DNA of 64,000 nucleotides from contig NZ_JALNTW010000001.1 in NCBI RefSeq assembly GCF_023161665.1, positions 127,454 through 191,453 on the forward strand. Direction: 5' to 3'. Below are positions 26,808 to 37,137 of this stretch, piece by piece. The DNA is from Shewanella sp. 1CM18E. Its GTDB lineage: Bacteria; Pseudomonadota; Gammaproteobacteria; Enterobacterales; Shewanellaceae. Position numbers and translations under genes: made by a program. The notes beneath the pieces are model-generated. The model saw nothing but the letters and a program-made list of their open reading frames with translations. It did not search any database and was not told the origin of the DNA. Positions within the stretch are counted from its first letter, which is position 1, and every line of letters begins with the position of its first letter.

Positions 26808-27920
26808 ATGATAACGATAAGATTTCTAACTCATCAAAAGTGGTTAATGGGTTTGGTTGCGGTTTCTTTTCTATCAGCTTGCCAAGACCCGGTAGTAGAG
26901 AATAAACCTCAGCCTAGCTACCAGTCCGTAAGTGCTGACTCACTAGAATTGACTGATGAATATCAATTTAGCCAAACATTCTCAGGCACTATTCGCTCAG
27001 GTAATACCACCGCAATCGGCTTTGAACTATCTGGAAAAATAAAAGAGCTTGCTGTAGACAGTGGTGATAATGTTAAACAAGGACAACTACTTGCCAAGCT
27101 CGACACCCGCTTACTACTCGCAGAACAAAATGAATTAAATGCAAGTTTGTCGCAGAACAAAGCCGACTTAGATTTAGCTAAAGCCACATTAGATAGAAGC
27201 TTAGGTTTACAGCAGCAAGGCTATGTCTCAGAGCAACAATTAGATGAACAAAAAGGTCAACTCAACAGCTTATTGGCCGCCAAAACTCGTCTTAATGCCT
27301 CTTTACTCGCTAACCAATTAAAAATCGACAAATCGAGTTTACTCGCCCCTTTTGATGGCGTCATAAGTAAACGTACTCATAACCTCGGTGAGGTCGTCAA
27401 TCTTGGCAGCCCGGTTTACACTATCATTGAGCATAATAATATTCAGGCTTATATTGGCGTACCCGTTACTATCGCTACCACATTAAACACAGGGCAAAGC
27501 GTCGATATCACCGTTAGAGATCAACAATTTCTAGGTGAAATTGCAGGTATTGGTGCAGAGCTTCATCCCGTCACTCGCACAGTTGATCTGCGCGTGACCT
27601 TACCTACCTCAGCTCAAGTTATAAATGGTGAGCTTAGCTATTTAAACTATCAGCAAACGATTGCAAACCAAGGCTATTGGGTGCCACTTAGTGCACTTAC
27701 CGATGGTGTGCGAGGCTTGTGGAATATCTACATCTTAAGCCAAGCTGATGGCAATCTATTTAGCATTGAGCGGCGCGATGTTGAAATTATTTATACCGCG
27801 CAAGATAAGGCCTATATCAATGGTGCAATAAGTCCTAATGAGCAATACGTATCTCAAGGCCTACATAAACTCGTTGCGGGTCAGCTCGTTACCCAGCAAG
27901 CACAGTTGGCGACGAGGTAA
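26808..27920 (+). CDS. RND efflux membrane-fusion (periplasmic adaptor) lipoprotein
   Basis: A 370-residue adaptor with a lipoprotein signal (FLSAC, Cys25), a lipoyl/barrel half GFELSGKIKELAVDSGDNVKQGQLLAKLDTR, a long helical hairpin (AEQNELNASLSQNKADLDLAK...), the second lipoyl half LLAPFDGVISKRTHNLGEVVNLGSPVYTII and a beta-barrel C-terminus. It connects the inner-membrane pump to an outer-membrane channel, which is not encoded here. The open frame runs upstream to a GTG, but the ATG at 26808 starts directly at the signal peptide. The stop is three bases before the RND gene. Confidence 0.9.
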   Translation: MITIRFLTHQKWLMGLVAVSFLSACQDPVVENKPQPSYQSVSADSLELTDEYQFSQTFSGTIRSGNTTAIGFELSGKIKELAVDSGDNVKQGQLLAKLDTRLLLAEQNELNASLSQNKADLDLAKATLDRSLGLQQQGYVSEQQLDEQKGQLNSLLAAKTRLNASLLANQLKIDKSSLLAPFDGVISKRTHNLGEVVNLGSPVYTIIEHNNIQAYIGVPVTIATTLNTGQSVDITVRDQQFLGEIAGIGAELHPVTRTVDLRVTLPTSAQVINGELSYLNYQQTIANQGYWVPLSALTDGVRGLWNIYILSQADGNLFSIERRDVEIIYTAQDKAYINGAISPNEQYVSQGLHKLVAGQLVTQQAQLATR

Positions 27921-27923
27921 AGC

Positions 27924-30900
27924 ATGGTTAAGTCATTGGTTGAAAATGGCCGCTTAATCAGCTTGGTCATTGCGTTATTGATTGTTGCAGGCTTGGGGGC
28001 AATTTCTAGCTTGCCACGAATGGAAGATCCTGAAATAACCAACCGTTTCGCATCTGTAATTACTCACTATCCCGGCGCCTCAGCTAAACGAGTTGAAGCC
28101 TTAGTCACAGAAGAGCTCGAAAGTGAACTAAGACAACTAGAAGAGTTAAAACTAGTGCAATCGACTTCAAGGCCGGGGATCTCAGTGATCCAGCTAGAGC
28201 TAAAAGATGATGTATTAGAAACCGCACCAGTGTGGTCTAGAGCCCGAGATCTGATTGCCGATGCCAAGGGCTTGTTACCCACCTCAACGCAAAACTCTAC
28301 CTTAGATGATCAACTCGGTTACGCCAATACCGCCATTTTAGGCATAGCTTGGCGGGGTGGCGGTGAAGTACGTACCGATATGCTCAATCGTTATGCCAAA
28401 GAGTTACAAAGTCGATTGCGCCTACTAGGTGGCACTGATTTTGTTAATCTTTACGGCCAACCTAATGAAGAGATCTTAGTTCAGCTAGATGGTCACAAAG
28501 TTAATCAACTCGGTTTATCACCAGCAGTTATTGCACAAATTCTGCAAGATGCCGACACTAAAGTGTCTGCAGGCGAAATCAATAACCAACATTTTAAAGC
28601 TCTCGTTGAGATTTCCGGTGAACTAGACTCCATTAGCCGTGTAGCCCAAGTGCCTTTAAAAATTACTGCTGATGGTCAAATTATTCGCTTAGCAGATATT
28701 TCGAGTGTTAGCCGCCAGCCCAAAGAGCCAGCCAGCAGTATTGCGTTAATTGAGCACCAACAAGGTGTCATGGTCGCAGCTAGAATGCTAAGTAATACCC
28801 GTGTCGATTTATGGCTTGAACAAGTCAGAGCGGTAGTTAACGACTTACAAAGCAGTATTCCTGCCAATATTGAAATAGAGTGGCTATTCGACCAAGAAGG
28901 TTACACCACAGAAAGACTCAGCGATTTAATTGGCAGTCTGCTACTCGGTTTTATCATTATCCTTGTGGTGTTGATGCTCACTTTGGGACTGAGAAACGCC
29001 GTAATCGTGTCATTATCTTTGCCTCTTACCGCCCTCTTCACCTTAGCTTGCATGAAGTTTATTGGCCTACCGATTCATCAAATGTCGGTAACAGGCCTTG
29101 TGGTTGCCCTCGGTATTATGGTCGATAACGCCATTGTGATTGTTGATGCGATCTCTCAGCGCCGCCAAAAAGGCATGGATAGACTCAATGCGGTTAAACA
29201 GACTTTACAGCACTTATGGTTGCCACTCGCAGGTTCTACAATTACCACCATGCTGGCATTTGCGCCAATTGTGCTGATGCCCGGTGCCGCAGGTGAGTTT
29301 GTTGGCGGCATTGCCATCTCAGTAATTTTTGCTCTGCTAGGCTCATTTATTATCTCTCACACTATTATTGCCGGTCTTGCTGGTCGCTTTGGTGTAGATG
29401 GCAAAGGCACGCATTGGTATCACCACGGCATAAACCTTCCTTTTATGAGCCAAGCGTTTCGCCAAACGTTAACCTTAGCCCTATCACGGCCTTTACTTGC
29501 CGCGATTGTAATTGGTGTGCTGCCTGTTATGGGCTTTATTGCCGCTGGTAAAATGACTGAGCAATTCTTCCCGCCATCAGATAGGGACATGTTTCAAATA
29601 GAGGTGTATTTAGCGCCGCAAGCAAGCATTAGCCAAACTCGCAGCCAAATAGAAAAAATTGATCTCGACCTAAGACAAACTCAAGGCGTACAGCGCATTG
29701 ATTGGGTTGTGGGCGGTAATGCGCCCTCTTTCTATTACAACTTATTACAACGCCAACAAGGTGCAAGTAATTACGCGCAGGCCATGGTCAAAACCCAAGA
29801 CTTTGCTACAGCTAATCGCTTAATTCCGGCGTTACAAAAGTCATTAGATAAAGCCTACCCACAAGCACAAATTATTGTGCGTAAGCTTGAGCAAGGCCCA
29901 CCTTTTAATGCACCAGTTGAAGTGAGAATTTTTGGGCCGAATCTTGATCAATTGCAAACGCTAGGTGAGCAAGTGCGCAAAGTGTTGTCAGACACTGCAG
30001 ATGTTATCCACACCCGTGCCACATTGAGCGCCGGCGCGCCAAAAGTGTGGCTACAGATCAATGAAGATGCCAGCTTAATGAGCGGCCTATCGTTAACTGA
30101 TATTGCTAAACAAGTTGAAATGGCAACCACTGGTATTAATGGTGGTAGCATTTTGGAGCAAACCGAGTCATTGCCGGTAAGAGTGCGCTTATCAGACAGT
30201 ATGCGTGAGCAGCAAACTAAGTTGTCGTCTATTACCTTAGTCTCTGAAAGTGGTAACGGTATTCCTCTATCAGCAATATCAAGCAGTAATATTGAAGTCA
30301 GTCGCGGCGCGATCCCACGGCGAGATGGTCAGCGAGTGAATACAGTTGAAGCCTATTTAACCTCAGGAGTATTGCCGCAAACCGTGGTGGATAATGCCAG
30401 TAGAGCACTACAGAACATTGCGCTGCCAAGTGGTTACCGTATCGAGCTCGGTGGGGAAAGTGCCAAGCGCAATGAAGCGGTCGGTAACTTAATGTCAAAT
30501 CTAGTGTTAGTCGTGACACTTTTACTCGCTACCGTAGTCTTGTCTTTTAACTCTTTTAGACTCACCGGCATAATTTTATTCAGCGCCATGCAATCAGCAG
30601 GTTTAGGTTTACTCGCGGTTTATACATTCGGTTATCCCTTTGGCTTTACGGTAATTATTGGTTTACTCGGCCTGATGGGTTTAGCAATTAATGCTGCTAT
30701 CGTAATTATTGCCGAACTTGAAGAGCAAGCTGATGCACGAGCGGGAAATACCAAGTTAATTGTTGATTTAGTAACAAGCTGTGGTCGGCATATTGGCTCA
30801 ACAACTATTACCACTATCGGTGGTTTCTTGCCGTTAATTATTGCTGGCGGCGGCTTTTGGCCACCTTTTGCCATTGCTATTGCAGGCGGCACGTTGTTAA

Positions 30901-31007
30901 CTACCTTATTATCGTTAGTTTGGGTGCCGACTATGTATCACTTGATCATGGCACCTAGAACAAAGGCTAACTCAGCTTTAACAAAAGTTGTGCCACAGGC
31001 TCAGTAA
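27924..31007 (+). CDS. RND-family inner-membrane efflux transporter
   Basis: A 1027-residue AcrB-type transporter with twelve expected membrane segments and two large periplasmic loops. TM1 (LISLVIALLIVAGLGAISSLP) is followed by the DPEITNRFASVITHYPGASA motif. TM4 reads LGIMVDNAIVIVDA, keeping the first of the usual two aspartates (D-N instead of D-D). The second half ends with GLAINAAIVIIAELEEQ and the usual GG-rich TM12 region. It is a proton-driven drug or metabolite exporter, partnered with the upstream adaptor and probably controlled by the TetR protein. Substrate unknown. Confidence 0.9.
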   Translation: MVKSLVENGRLISLVIALLIVAGLGAISSLPRMEDPEITNRFASVITHYPGASAKRVEALVTEELESELRQLEELKLVQSTSRPGISVIQLELKDDVLETAPVWSRARDLIADAKGLLPTSTQNSTLDDQLGYANTAILGIAWRGGGEVRTDMLNRYAKELQSRLRLLGGTDFVNLYGQPNEEILVQLDGHKVNQLGLSPAVIAQILQDADTKVSAGEINNQHFKALVEISGELDSISRVAQVPLKITADGQIIRLADISSVSRQPKEPASSIALIEHQQGVMVAARMLSNTRVDLWLEQVRAVVNDLQSSIPANIEIEWLFDQEGYTTERLSDLIGSLLLGFIIILVVLMLTLGLRNAVIVSLSLPLTALFTLACMKFIGLPIHQMSVTGLVVALGIMVDNAIVIVDAISQRRQKGMDRLNAVKQTLQHLWLPLAGSTITTMLAFAPIVLMPGAAGEFVGGIAISVIFALLGSFIISHTIIAGLAGRFGVDGKGTHWYHHGINLPFMSQAFRQTLTLALSRPLLAAIVIGVLPVMGFIAAGKMTEQFFPPSDRDMFQIEVYLAPQASISQTRSQIEKIDLDLRQTQGVQRIDWVVGGNAPSFYYNLLQRQQGASNYAQAMVKTQDFATANRLIPALQKSLDKAYPQAQIIVRKLEQGPPFNAPVEVRIFGPNLDQLQTLGEQVRKVLSDTADVIHTRATLSAGAPKVWLQINEDASLMSGLSLTDIAKQVEMATTGINGGSILEQTESLPVRVRLSDSMREQQTKLSSITLVSESGNGIPLSAISSSNIEVSRGAIPRRDGQRVNTVEAYLTSGVLPQTVVDNASRALQNIALPSGYRIELGGESAKRNEAVGNLMSNLVLVVTLLLATVVLSFNSFRLTGIILFSAMQSAGLGLLAVYTFGYPFGFTVIIGLLGLMGLAINAAIVIIAELEEQADARAGNTKLIVDLVTSCGRHIGSTTITTIGGFLPLIIAGGGFWPPFAIAIAGGTLLTTLLSLVWVPTMYHLIMAPRTKANSALTKVVPQAQ

Positions 31008-31067
31008 TTGTGACTCACACTAAAGCTCACCAACGACCTATTTCTGCCTGATTATTGCTAATGTAAA

Positions 31068-31322
31068 TTAGTTACTCAGTTTCGAGTGGGCAACCAATAA
31101 CCTGTAGATCTGATCTTTAAGATTAACTCGCTCAGCTTTAAGTTGATTAAAGTAAGCATCGCTACTTGGAACTTGATTCTGTTCGAGGCCACGAATTTGA
31201 TGATCGAGTTTATGATAGCGCTTTGCTAGTAAGCAAAATGTATTATTAGTGGATTTAAGCTCGATAATGGCAGACAAATACTCCGGAAACTCATGGGTCA
31301 ATAAGTGGTTTTCGCCCAACAT
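31068..31322 (-). CDS. YdcH/DUF465-family small protein
   Basis: An 84-residue protein matching the DUF465 pattern: MLGENHLLTHEFPEYLSAI, then F-L-L-A-K-R-Y-HKLDHQIRGLE and LKAERVNLKDQIYRLL. Members are small helical cytoplasmic proteins of unknown function. Single gene, convergent with the RND transporter. Confidence 0.85.
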   Translation of the reverse strand: MLGENHLLTHEFPEYLSAIIELKSTNNTFCLLAKRYHKLDHQIRGLEQNQVPSSDAYFNQLKAERVNLKDQIYRLLVAHSKLSN

Positions 31323-31527
31323 ATGCTTTCTCCTTTTTGTTTTAGACCATTATCACTATTCTACCTTATCTCGACTCAAATTATGGCTATCTATCACAGT
31401 TTAAAAACCAAGCAATATTCAGCTGTAAAGATTTCTTTAGAAAGCGAACACTTATAGACCTACATCAATTATTTTGTTCTGTAAATCAATTAGATTTAAC
31501 TTACCGCAAAAAAGAATTGAACTCGAT

Positions 31528-33531
31528 ATGAACTATAAAAATTGGCCGATTGCAAAGCAAATCGGCATGCTTGCCCTCCTCCTTACCGTACTCATTTTTG
31601 GCTTCCTAGGTTGTGTATCTTATTTAACAGCATCTGATGTACTGCGTGATAAAGGCATTAGCGCTATGCAGGCGCAAACTACCGCTACTGCAGATTTAAT
31701 TGAGTTACAGTACGAAAGCTTAGTCTCACTTGCAGAGCGCAACGCTGATGTATTTCGCGCTATGTATCCTGGTAATTTCTACAAGCCAGATAAAACAGTC
31801 AAAGTCATGGGGAAAACAACTCCAGCACTAAGGCATGAACGTGAGCAAATCAACGCCTCTAAAAGTAAAGTAGACAGATACTCAAAGCTTACTGGCGGTA
31901 ACGCAACCGTATTTGTGCGTGATGGCAATGAGTTCATCCGCATCTCAACATCATTAAAAAATGCCGATGGTAAACGCGCATTAGGCTCTTATCTTGATAA
32001 AGACCATCCAGCTTATAGTGCCATGCTTCAAGGCAAAGATTTTGAAGGCTATGCCCAGCTTTTCGGCAAAGATTACATGACAATTTACCGTCCAATCAAA
32101 AACAGTAACGCTGAAGTCATCGGTATTTTATATACAGGTTTTGATATTAGTGGCTCCTTGGTGCAACTTAGAGAGTCGATCAACAAGCTACAGTTAGAAG
32201 AATCAGGTTCTTATTTATTAGTGCGCCAATTGGACTCGTCAATTGTTGCACATCGTCAACACCCTGTTGGCAGTAAACTCAGTACCGACAACCTCAATGG
32301 ACTAACAATTGAGCAAGCTTTGACTCATCAAGGCTCTTGGGAATACACCAATAATCAGGGCGTAAAGGCCTACGCTTACACTATTGAGATCCCAGGTTGG
32401 AACTGGTCTCTAATTGGCCAAGTTGATGCTAAAGAACTAAATGAAGAAAGTATCTCGTTACTGAAAATCAACATGGCAGTGTCAGTAATTGGTATGATTG
32501 TAATTACCATATTGCTTTCTCAAGTGTTAGTTAGAGCATTAAAGCCACTTGGCACACTACAAACACAATTAGAAAAGTTAGGTGCTGGTGATCTTTCTCA
32601 GTATTTTGCAGCCTCAAGCACAAACAGCAAAAATGAAGTAGACCTGATTACTAACAGCACATCAAAAATGGCTACCAACCTGCGCGATCTTATATTAGCA
32701 CTACAGCAGTCGGTTACCGCTCTGCAGGCTCACTCCAATCAAACACAAGAAACAGCACGTTTAAACGGTAAAGAAGCACAATCGTTAATGGCACAAACAG
32801 ATCAAATTGCCACAGCGATTGAAGAGATGTCAGCCTCAGTGCGCGATGTAGCTAACCACGCCAATGAAGGTGCAAGCATGAGCCTGCGCGTAGATAATGC
32901 GGCTAAAGGCGGCCAAGCCAACTTAAGTAACCTAGTTAGCGGCCTACAAGATTTAAGCACTCAGTTGTCTGAAAGCCACAGCAGCGTAGAAGTGGTCAAT
33001 CAAAATAGCCAAGCGATTAGTCAAGTTACTGAAGTGATTAATAGCATTGCCGAGCAAACCAATCTGTTAGCGCTCAATGCTGCTATTGAAGCCGCAAGAG
33101 CAGGTGAACAAGGTCGCGGCTTTGCAGTAGTAGCTGATGAGGTACGCACCCTTGCACAGCGCACTCAAACCTCTATTGCGGAAATATCTGACACCATTAC
33201 CCAGTTGCAATCTCAAGTTAAACTTACCGCCGGACAGATGAATCACAGCAATGAGCTTGGCGACGCCTCTGCAGCCCAAGGCAATGAGGCTATTTCACAG
33301 TTAATGGAGATTAATAACAGCATTGCCGAGCTCGCCACTACTGCAAGTAGCATTGCTAGCGCCACAGAGCAACAGAGCGCTGTGGCTGAAGAGATCACCC
33401 GTAATCTGCATCAGATAACGGAACTTGCCAGAGATGGCGAGCAGCGCGCAGGCGAAAGCGTCGATTCTGCTGAGAGCTTAGCAACTATCGCAAACGAAAT
33501 AAACACTAAGATCAGTGTGTTTAAGGCATAA
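31528..33531 (+). CDS. Methyl-accepting chemotaxis protein with Cache sensor
   Basis: A 667-residue chemoreceptor: TM1 (about 12-34), a periplasmic Cache 3/Cache 2-type sensor ([26 protein letters not shown], then YDYM-like and [10 protein letters not shown]), TM2 (about 312-334), HAMP, and a long cytoplasmic signalling domain with the hairpin tip [32 protein letters not shown] around residue 508. The ligand is not predictable. The ATG at 31528 is preferred over a TTG at 31474, which would add 18 residues before the membrane segment. Confidence 0.93.
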   Translation: MNYKNWPIAKQIGMLALLLTVLIFGFLGCVSYLTASDVLRDKGISAMQAQTTATADLIELQYESLVSLAERNADVFRAMYPGNFYKPDKTVKVMGKTTPALRHEREQINASKSKVDRYSKLTGGNATVFVRDGNEFIRISTSLKNADGKRALGSYLDKDHPAYSAMLQGKDFEGYAQLFGKDYMTIYRPIKNSNAEVIGILYTGFDISGSLVQLRESINKLQLEESGSYLLVRQLDSSIVAHRQHPVGSKLSTDNLNGLTIEQALTHQGSWEYTNNQGVKAYAYTIEIPGWNWSLIGQVDAKELNEESISLLKINMAVSVIGMIVITILLSQVLVRALKPLGTLQTQLEKLGAGDLSQYFAASSTNSKNEVDLITNSTSKMATNLRDLILALQQSVTALQAHSNQTQETARLNGKEAQSLMAQTDQIATAIEEMSASVRDVANHANEGASMSLRVDNAAKGGQANLSNLVSGLQDLSTQLSESHSSVEVVNQNSQAISQVTEVINSIAEQTNLLALNAAIEAARAGEQGRGFAVVADEVRTLAQRTQTSIAEISDTITQLQSQVKLTAGQMNHSNELGDASAAQGNEAISQLMEINNSIAELATTASSIASATEQQSAVAEEITRNLHQITELARDGEQRAGESVDSAESLATIANEINTKISVFKA

Positions 33532-33589
33532 TCTTAAATAACAGCATATGCAAAGCTTCAGGCTAAAACAAAACGCTGAATGAAAGAGC

Positions 33590-33616
33590 AAAGCAACAGT
33601 TCGCTGTTGCTTTTTT
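33590..33616 (+). terminator. Terminator of the chemoreceptor gene
   Basis: AAAGCAACAG-TTCG-CTGTTGCTTT with a UUCG tetraloop followed by T residues; a classic intrinsic terminator. Confidence 0.9.
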
Positions 33617-33692
33617 ATTGTTGATTTTGAGCCGGTTTGTCATTACCGTCCGCCCTATTCCTTTGCTTAAATTAAGTTCATAAAGAGAAAGT

Positions 33693-34265
33693 ATGTTTAG
33701 AAAACTATTAATAGCATCGTTTATGCTATTTATGGCTGGTTGTGCCAATCCGCAAAATAACACGGTTGAAGGCAAGAAATTGCTGATTATTGCAGGTGAA
33801 GGACTCAATACCACTTATGAGAATAGCCTTGCGGCTAACCGCTTTCTATTTGAGGTTGGTAACACGTTTGCCACCGATCTTGGCCTACAACTTGAAGAAC
33901 TTGGCTTTGACTCTTACCTGTTTGTTAGTAAAGACTCAGCAACCTATAAACAAGAATATCAACGCGCAGTAAACCGCTTAATGACCGATGAAACCATTGA
34001 TGGCGTTGCCGAAATAAAAGTGCTGCACACTAAAAATGAAAGCACTAATGAAATTGCACTATATGCGACCTATTTTACTACCGACTTAATGGTGAAAGGC
34101 TGCGATCTACGCACCTCTAAAAATTGCTATAGCGTCAAAGAACTCGACAAAATAGGTGATAAAATCTATCAAATTGTTGACCAACAAACAGAGCAATTTA
34201 ATACCACGCCGGTATCGGAAATGGTGATGGATACTGCGCTATTTATCTATCGCGCTGAGCTATAA
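33693..34265 (+). CDS. Lipoprotein of unknown function
   Basis: A 190-residue protein with lipobox FMAGC (Cys17), so it is probably anchored to a membrane. The body (KKLLIIAGEGLNTTYENSLAANRF, LQLEELGFDSYLFVSKDS, DGVAEIKVLHTKN) looks like an alpha/beta domain. I do not recognise the family. GAGAAAGT stands before the ATG. Confidence 0.75.
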   Translation: MFRKLLIASFMLFMAGCANPQNNTVEGKKLLIIAGEGLNTTYENSLAANRFLFEVGNTFATDLGLQLEELGFDSYLFVSKDSATYKQEYQRAVNRLMTDETIDGVAEIKVLHTKNESTNEIALYATYFTTDLMVKGCDLRTSKNCYSVKELDKIGDKIYQIVDQQTEQFNTTPVSEMVMDTALFIYRAEL

Positions 34266-34284
34266 CAGCAAAGAGTTAATTAAC

Positions 34285-34313
34285 CTAACCGTTACCAATG
34301 AAGTAACGGTTAG
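34285..34313. terminator. Hairpin between convergent genes
   Basis: CTAACCGTTAC-CAATGAA-GTAACGGTTAG, 11 perfect pairs, between the lipoprotein stop and the symporter stop. Little T run, so probably a bidirectional transcript end of moderate strength. Confidence 0.6.
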
Positions 34314-34343
34314 TTCCACTGGTGCCTAGCGCTTCTCTTCTAA

Positions 34344-35597
34344 TTAACTACGCTGCCACTTATCGATCACCAAGGCAGCAATTATATCGCCCTCAACATT
34401 GACCGCTGTACGGAAGGTATCGAGCGGTCTTTCGATAATCAATAAGATCGCAATGGCTTCTAATGGAATGCCGGCAGCAAGTAACACCAACTGCATCCCG
34501 GACATTGAGCCAGATGGCATCCCCGGCGCGCCAATAGACGATACCATTGCCATCAAAAAAATCATGATTAGCCCTGTTGTAGTTAAATCTACACCAAATA
34601 ACTGCGCTAAAAAAATAGCTGCCACACCTTCAAACAGCGCTGTACCGTCCATATTCATCACTGAACCAAGTGGCAACACCACACTACTGGTTGCAGGTGT
34701 AACACCTAACTCTTCTGCGCTTTTCATCGATAGCGGCAGCGTTGCAGCACTGGATGATGTCGCAAATGCCATGGCGAGCGGCGCACTAATCCCTTTAAAC
34801 AAGGTGCGGATTTTTATGCCGGTAAGTAACTTTGCCAGGCTAGGTAAAACCACCAAACCATGCAGCATGGTTAAACCAAACACTAATAGTGCAAACATCG
34901 CCAACTGACTAAACAAGGCTTCACTGCCGCCAATCGAAAACTCAAGAATAATCGCGAAAATAGCCAGTGGAGAAAGTCGAATAATGCCGCCAACTAAGGT
35001 GTTAATGCCTTTATTCATGCCGCGAATAACTTCAAATAACACATGTTCTTGTGGCAATGCTATAAGCAGTGAAATACCTATCATGAATGAGAACACCACC
35101 ACTGCGAGCAAGTTACCATTGGCTATTGCGGCCACAGGGTTTACCAGTGCCATCTGTAGCATTTTGGTCGCTATCGCGCCGCCACTTGCGGCTTCTGCTT
35201 CAATCAAGTTGGTGCCAGCTGCCAAAGGAACGGCTTGAGTCAGAGGCTCCCATGCAGGCATTAACAAAGACGCACCTAAACCAAGGCTTACCGCAATCGT
35301 TGTAGTGAACACATAAAAGCCCAATGTGCGTCTACCGAGTGTTTTTAATTTGGTAATAGCGCCAATGTTGCTTATGCCCTCAACCAAAGAGAGCATCACC
35401 ATCGTGCCGACAACCATTTTCAGCAAACCGATATAAACCGTTTTACCTAGCATCAAGAATTGATACCAGCTCTGCTGACTAATGTTATTTACTTCACTCG
35501 GAGCACTAAACTCGGTGATCCCAGTTGCTAACAACCAAGCAGCGAACGCAGCTAATATCAACTGCAAAGGCAAAGAGCCACGAATTTTATTCCACAT
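34344..35597 (-). CDS. Dicarboxylate/amino acid:cation symporter (DAACS family)
   Basis: A 417-residue membrane protein. It starts WNKIRGSLPLQLILA, has repeated hydrophobic segments, and shows the family hairpin and substrate region: ATSSSAATLPLSMKSAEELGV, VLPLGSVMNMDGTALFEG, and GAPGMPSGSMSGMQLVLLAAGIP. It imports a dicarboxylate, glutamate or a similar amino acid with sodium or protons. The ATG at 35597 has GGAAG seven bases upstream and is preferred over the one at 35609. Exact substrate not determinable. Confidence 0.92.
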   Translation of the reverse strand: MWNKIRGSLPLQLILAAFAAWLLATGITEFSAPSEVNNISQQSWYQFLMLGKTVYIGLLKMVVGTMVMLSLVEGISNIGAITKLKTLGRRTLGFYVFTTTIAVSLGLGASLLMPAWEPLTQAVPLAAGTNLIEAEAASGGAIATKMLQMALVNPVAAIANGNLLAVVVFSFMIGISLLIALPQEHVLFEVIRGMNKGINTLVGGIIRLSPLAIFAIILEFSIGGSEALFSQLAMFALLVFGLTMLHGLVVLPSLAKLLTGIKIRTLFKGISAPLAMAFATSSSAATLPLSMKSAEELGVTPATSSVVLPLGSVMNMDGTALFEGVAAIFLAQLFGVDLTTTGLIMIFLMAMVSSIGAPGMPSGSMSGMQLVLLAAGIPLEAIAILLIIERPLDTFRTAVNVEGDIIAALVIDKWQRS

Positions 35598-35800
35598 GAA
35601 GACTTCCAAAAATGATAAACAGATGAGCTAAGCAGCTGCTGAGAATTCAATGATTAACTTGAGATACGGCTAGAGACGAATCCTACACCATTGGCAAAAG
35701 GCTGAATTATAGAAAATAACAATAAAATGATAACTAGTTATTTTGGCAATTCACTATTACCAGTTGGTAATAATATCTATGAAGTAAAACTAAAAACAAA

Positions 35801-35822
35801 AAGCCCCGCGATTGCGGGGCTT
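35801..35822 (-). terminator. Terminator of the cydABX operon
   Basis: AAGCCCCGC-GATT-GCGGGGCTT; read on the minus strand it is followed by TTTTGTTTTTAG, a good intrinsic terminator 29 bases after cydX. Confidence 0.92.
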
Positions 35823-35850
35823 TGCTTAACCATTTAACGATTGCAGAAGA

Positions 35851-35967
35851 TTAATCTTCGCTCTCAGCATCACGGTCCATGTTCTCAGTATTTTCAAGCC
35901 AAAGCGCGTTGATAATACCAAACGAACAGGCTAACAATACACCTAAAATCCAAGCAAAATACCACAT
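35851..35967 (-). CDS. cydX: Cytochrome bd oxidase small subunit CydX
   Basis: A 38-residue membrane protein: MWYFAWILGVLLACSFGI, then INALWLENTEN and an acidic tail. This is the CydX signature, a single membrane helix that stabilises the heme b595/d site of the cytochrome bd complex. It follows cydB by 15 bases with AGGAGCC before the ATG, and precedes the operon terminator. Confidence 0.95.
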   Translation of the reverse strand: MWYFAWILGVLLACSFGIINALWLENTENMDRDAESED

Positions 35968-35982
35968 AATCTAGGCTCCTTA

Positions 35983-37122
35983 TTAGTAAAGTGAGGTCTT
36001 GTTCTTTTCGATGAAGTCACGAGTTAAGCGACCAAACATCTTCAAGTAAGTCCAAACGGTATAGCTAAGTACAATCGGTACAAAGATGATTGCAGCCCAA
36101 GTCATTACAGTCAATGACATTTCACTTGCAGTCGAATCCCACATAGTCAAACTTACGTTTGGCTCTAGTGAAGATGGCATAACGAATGGGAACATAGCTG
36201 CACCACACGTTAAGATCACTGCAGCAATACCTAATGAGCTAAAGAAGAACGCAAAACCAGAACGGTTCATGCGGCTACATAGCAATACTAGGATAGGCAT
36301 AAGTAAACCAATTACAGGGAATGCCATAGTCAGTGGGTACTTATCGTAGTTCACTAACCAAGCACCAGCTTCAACAGAAACGGTTTTCAGCGTTGGGTCA
36401 GAAACACCGTATGTGTCGATAACTGAAGTCACCACGTAACCGTCAATACCGTTAACTAACCATACACCAGCCGCACCGAAGAATACGAACAGGGCTACAG
36501 ATAGCAACTGTGACATCTTAGCAGCACGAACACGTAGCTCGCCTTCTGTCTTCATTTGTAACCAAGTAGAACCTTGAAGCATAAACATGCTCACGCTCAC
36601 TAGGCCGGCTAGAATACCAAAGCCATTAAGTAGACCGAAGAAACCGCCGTGGTAAGTAGCACGTAGGTATTCGTCAAAGTTAAACGGAACACCTTGTAGC
36701 AAGTTACCGAACGCAACACCGATAATTAGCGGTGGAACAAAACCACCTGCAAACAGTGCCCAGTCCCAAGACTTACGCCATCTTGGATCTTCAATCTTAG
36801 AACGGTAGTCAAAACCTACTGGACGCATAAACAATGCAAACAACGTCAGCATCATTGCCACGTAGAAACCAGAGAAAGACACACCATAGACCATAGGCCA
36901 AGCTGCGAATAATGCACCACCTGCGGTGATTAACCAAACTTGGTTACCATCCCAATGCGGGGCAATTGAGTTAATCATAATACGGCGATCAGTGTCGTCT
37001 TTACCGATAATCGGTAATAAGGCACCCACACCCATATCAAAGCCATCTGTGACAGCGAATCCGATGAAAAGCACACCAATCAGTGCCCACCAGATGAATC
37101 TTAACATTTCATAATCAAACAT
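35983..37122 (-). CDS. cydB: Cytochrome bd quinol oxidase subunit II CydB
   Basis: A 379-residue polytopic protein starting MFDYEMLRFIWWALIGVLFIGFAVTDGFDMGVGAL, then RIMINSIAPHWDGNQVWLITAGGALFAAWP. These are conserved CydB regions. Together with CydA and CydX it forms the high-affinity oxygen reductase in the inner membrane that oxidises ubiquinol. Fifteen bases after cydA. Confidence 0.96.
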   Translation of the reverse strand: MFDYEMLRFIWWALIGVLFIGFAVTDGFDMGVGALLPIIGKDDTDRRIMINSIAPHWDGNQVWLITAGGALFAAWPMVYGVSFSGFYVAMMLTLFALFMRPVGFDYRSKIEDPRWRKSWDWALFAGGFVPPLIIGVAFGNLLQGVPFNFDEYLRATYHGGFFGLLNGFGILAGLVSVSMFMLQGSTWLQMKTEGELRVRAAKMSQLLSVALFVFFGAAGVWLVNGIDGYVVTSVIDTYGVSDPTLKTVSVEAGAWLVNYDKYPLTMAFPVIGLLMPILVLLCSRMNRSGFAFFFSSLGIAAVILTCGAAMFPFVMPSSLEPNVSLTMWDSTASEMSLTVMTWAAIIFVPIVLSYTVWTYLKMFGRLTRDFIEKNKTSLY

Positions 37123-37137
37123 AATCAGATCTCCAGT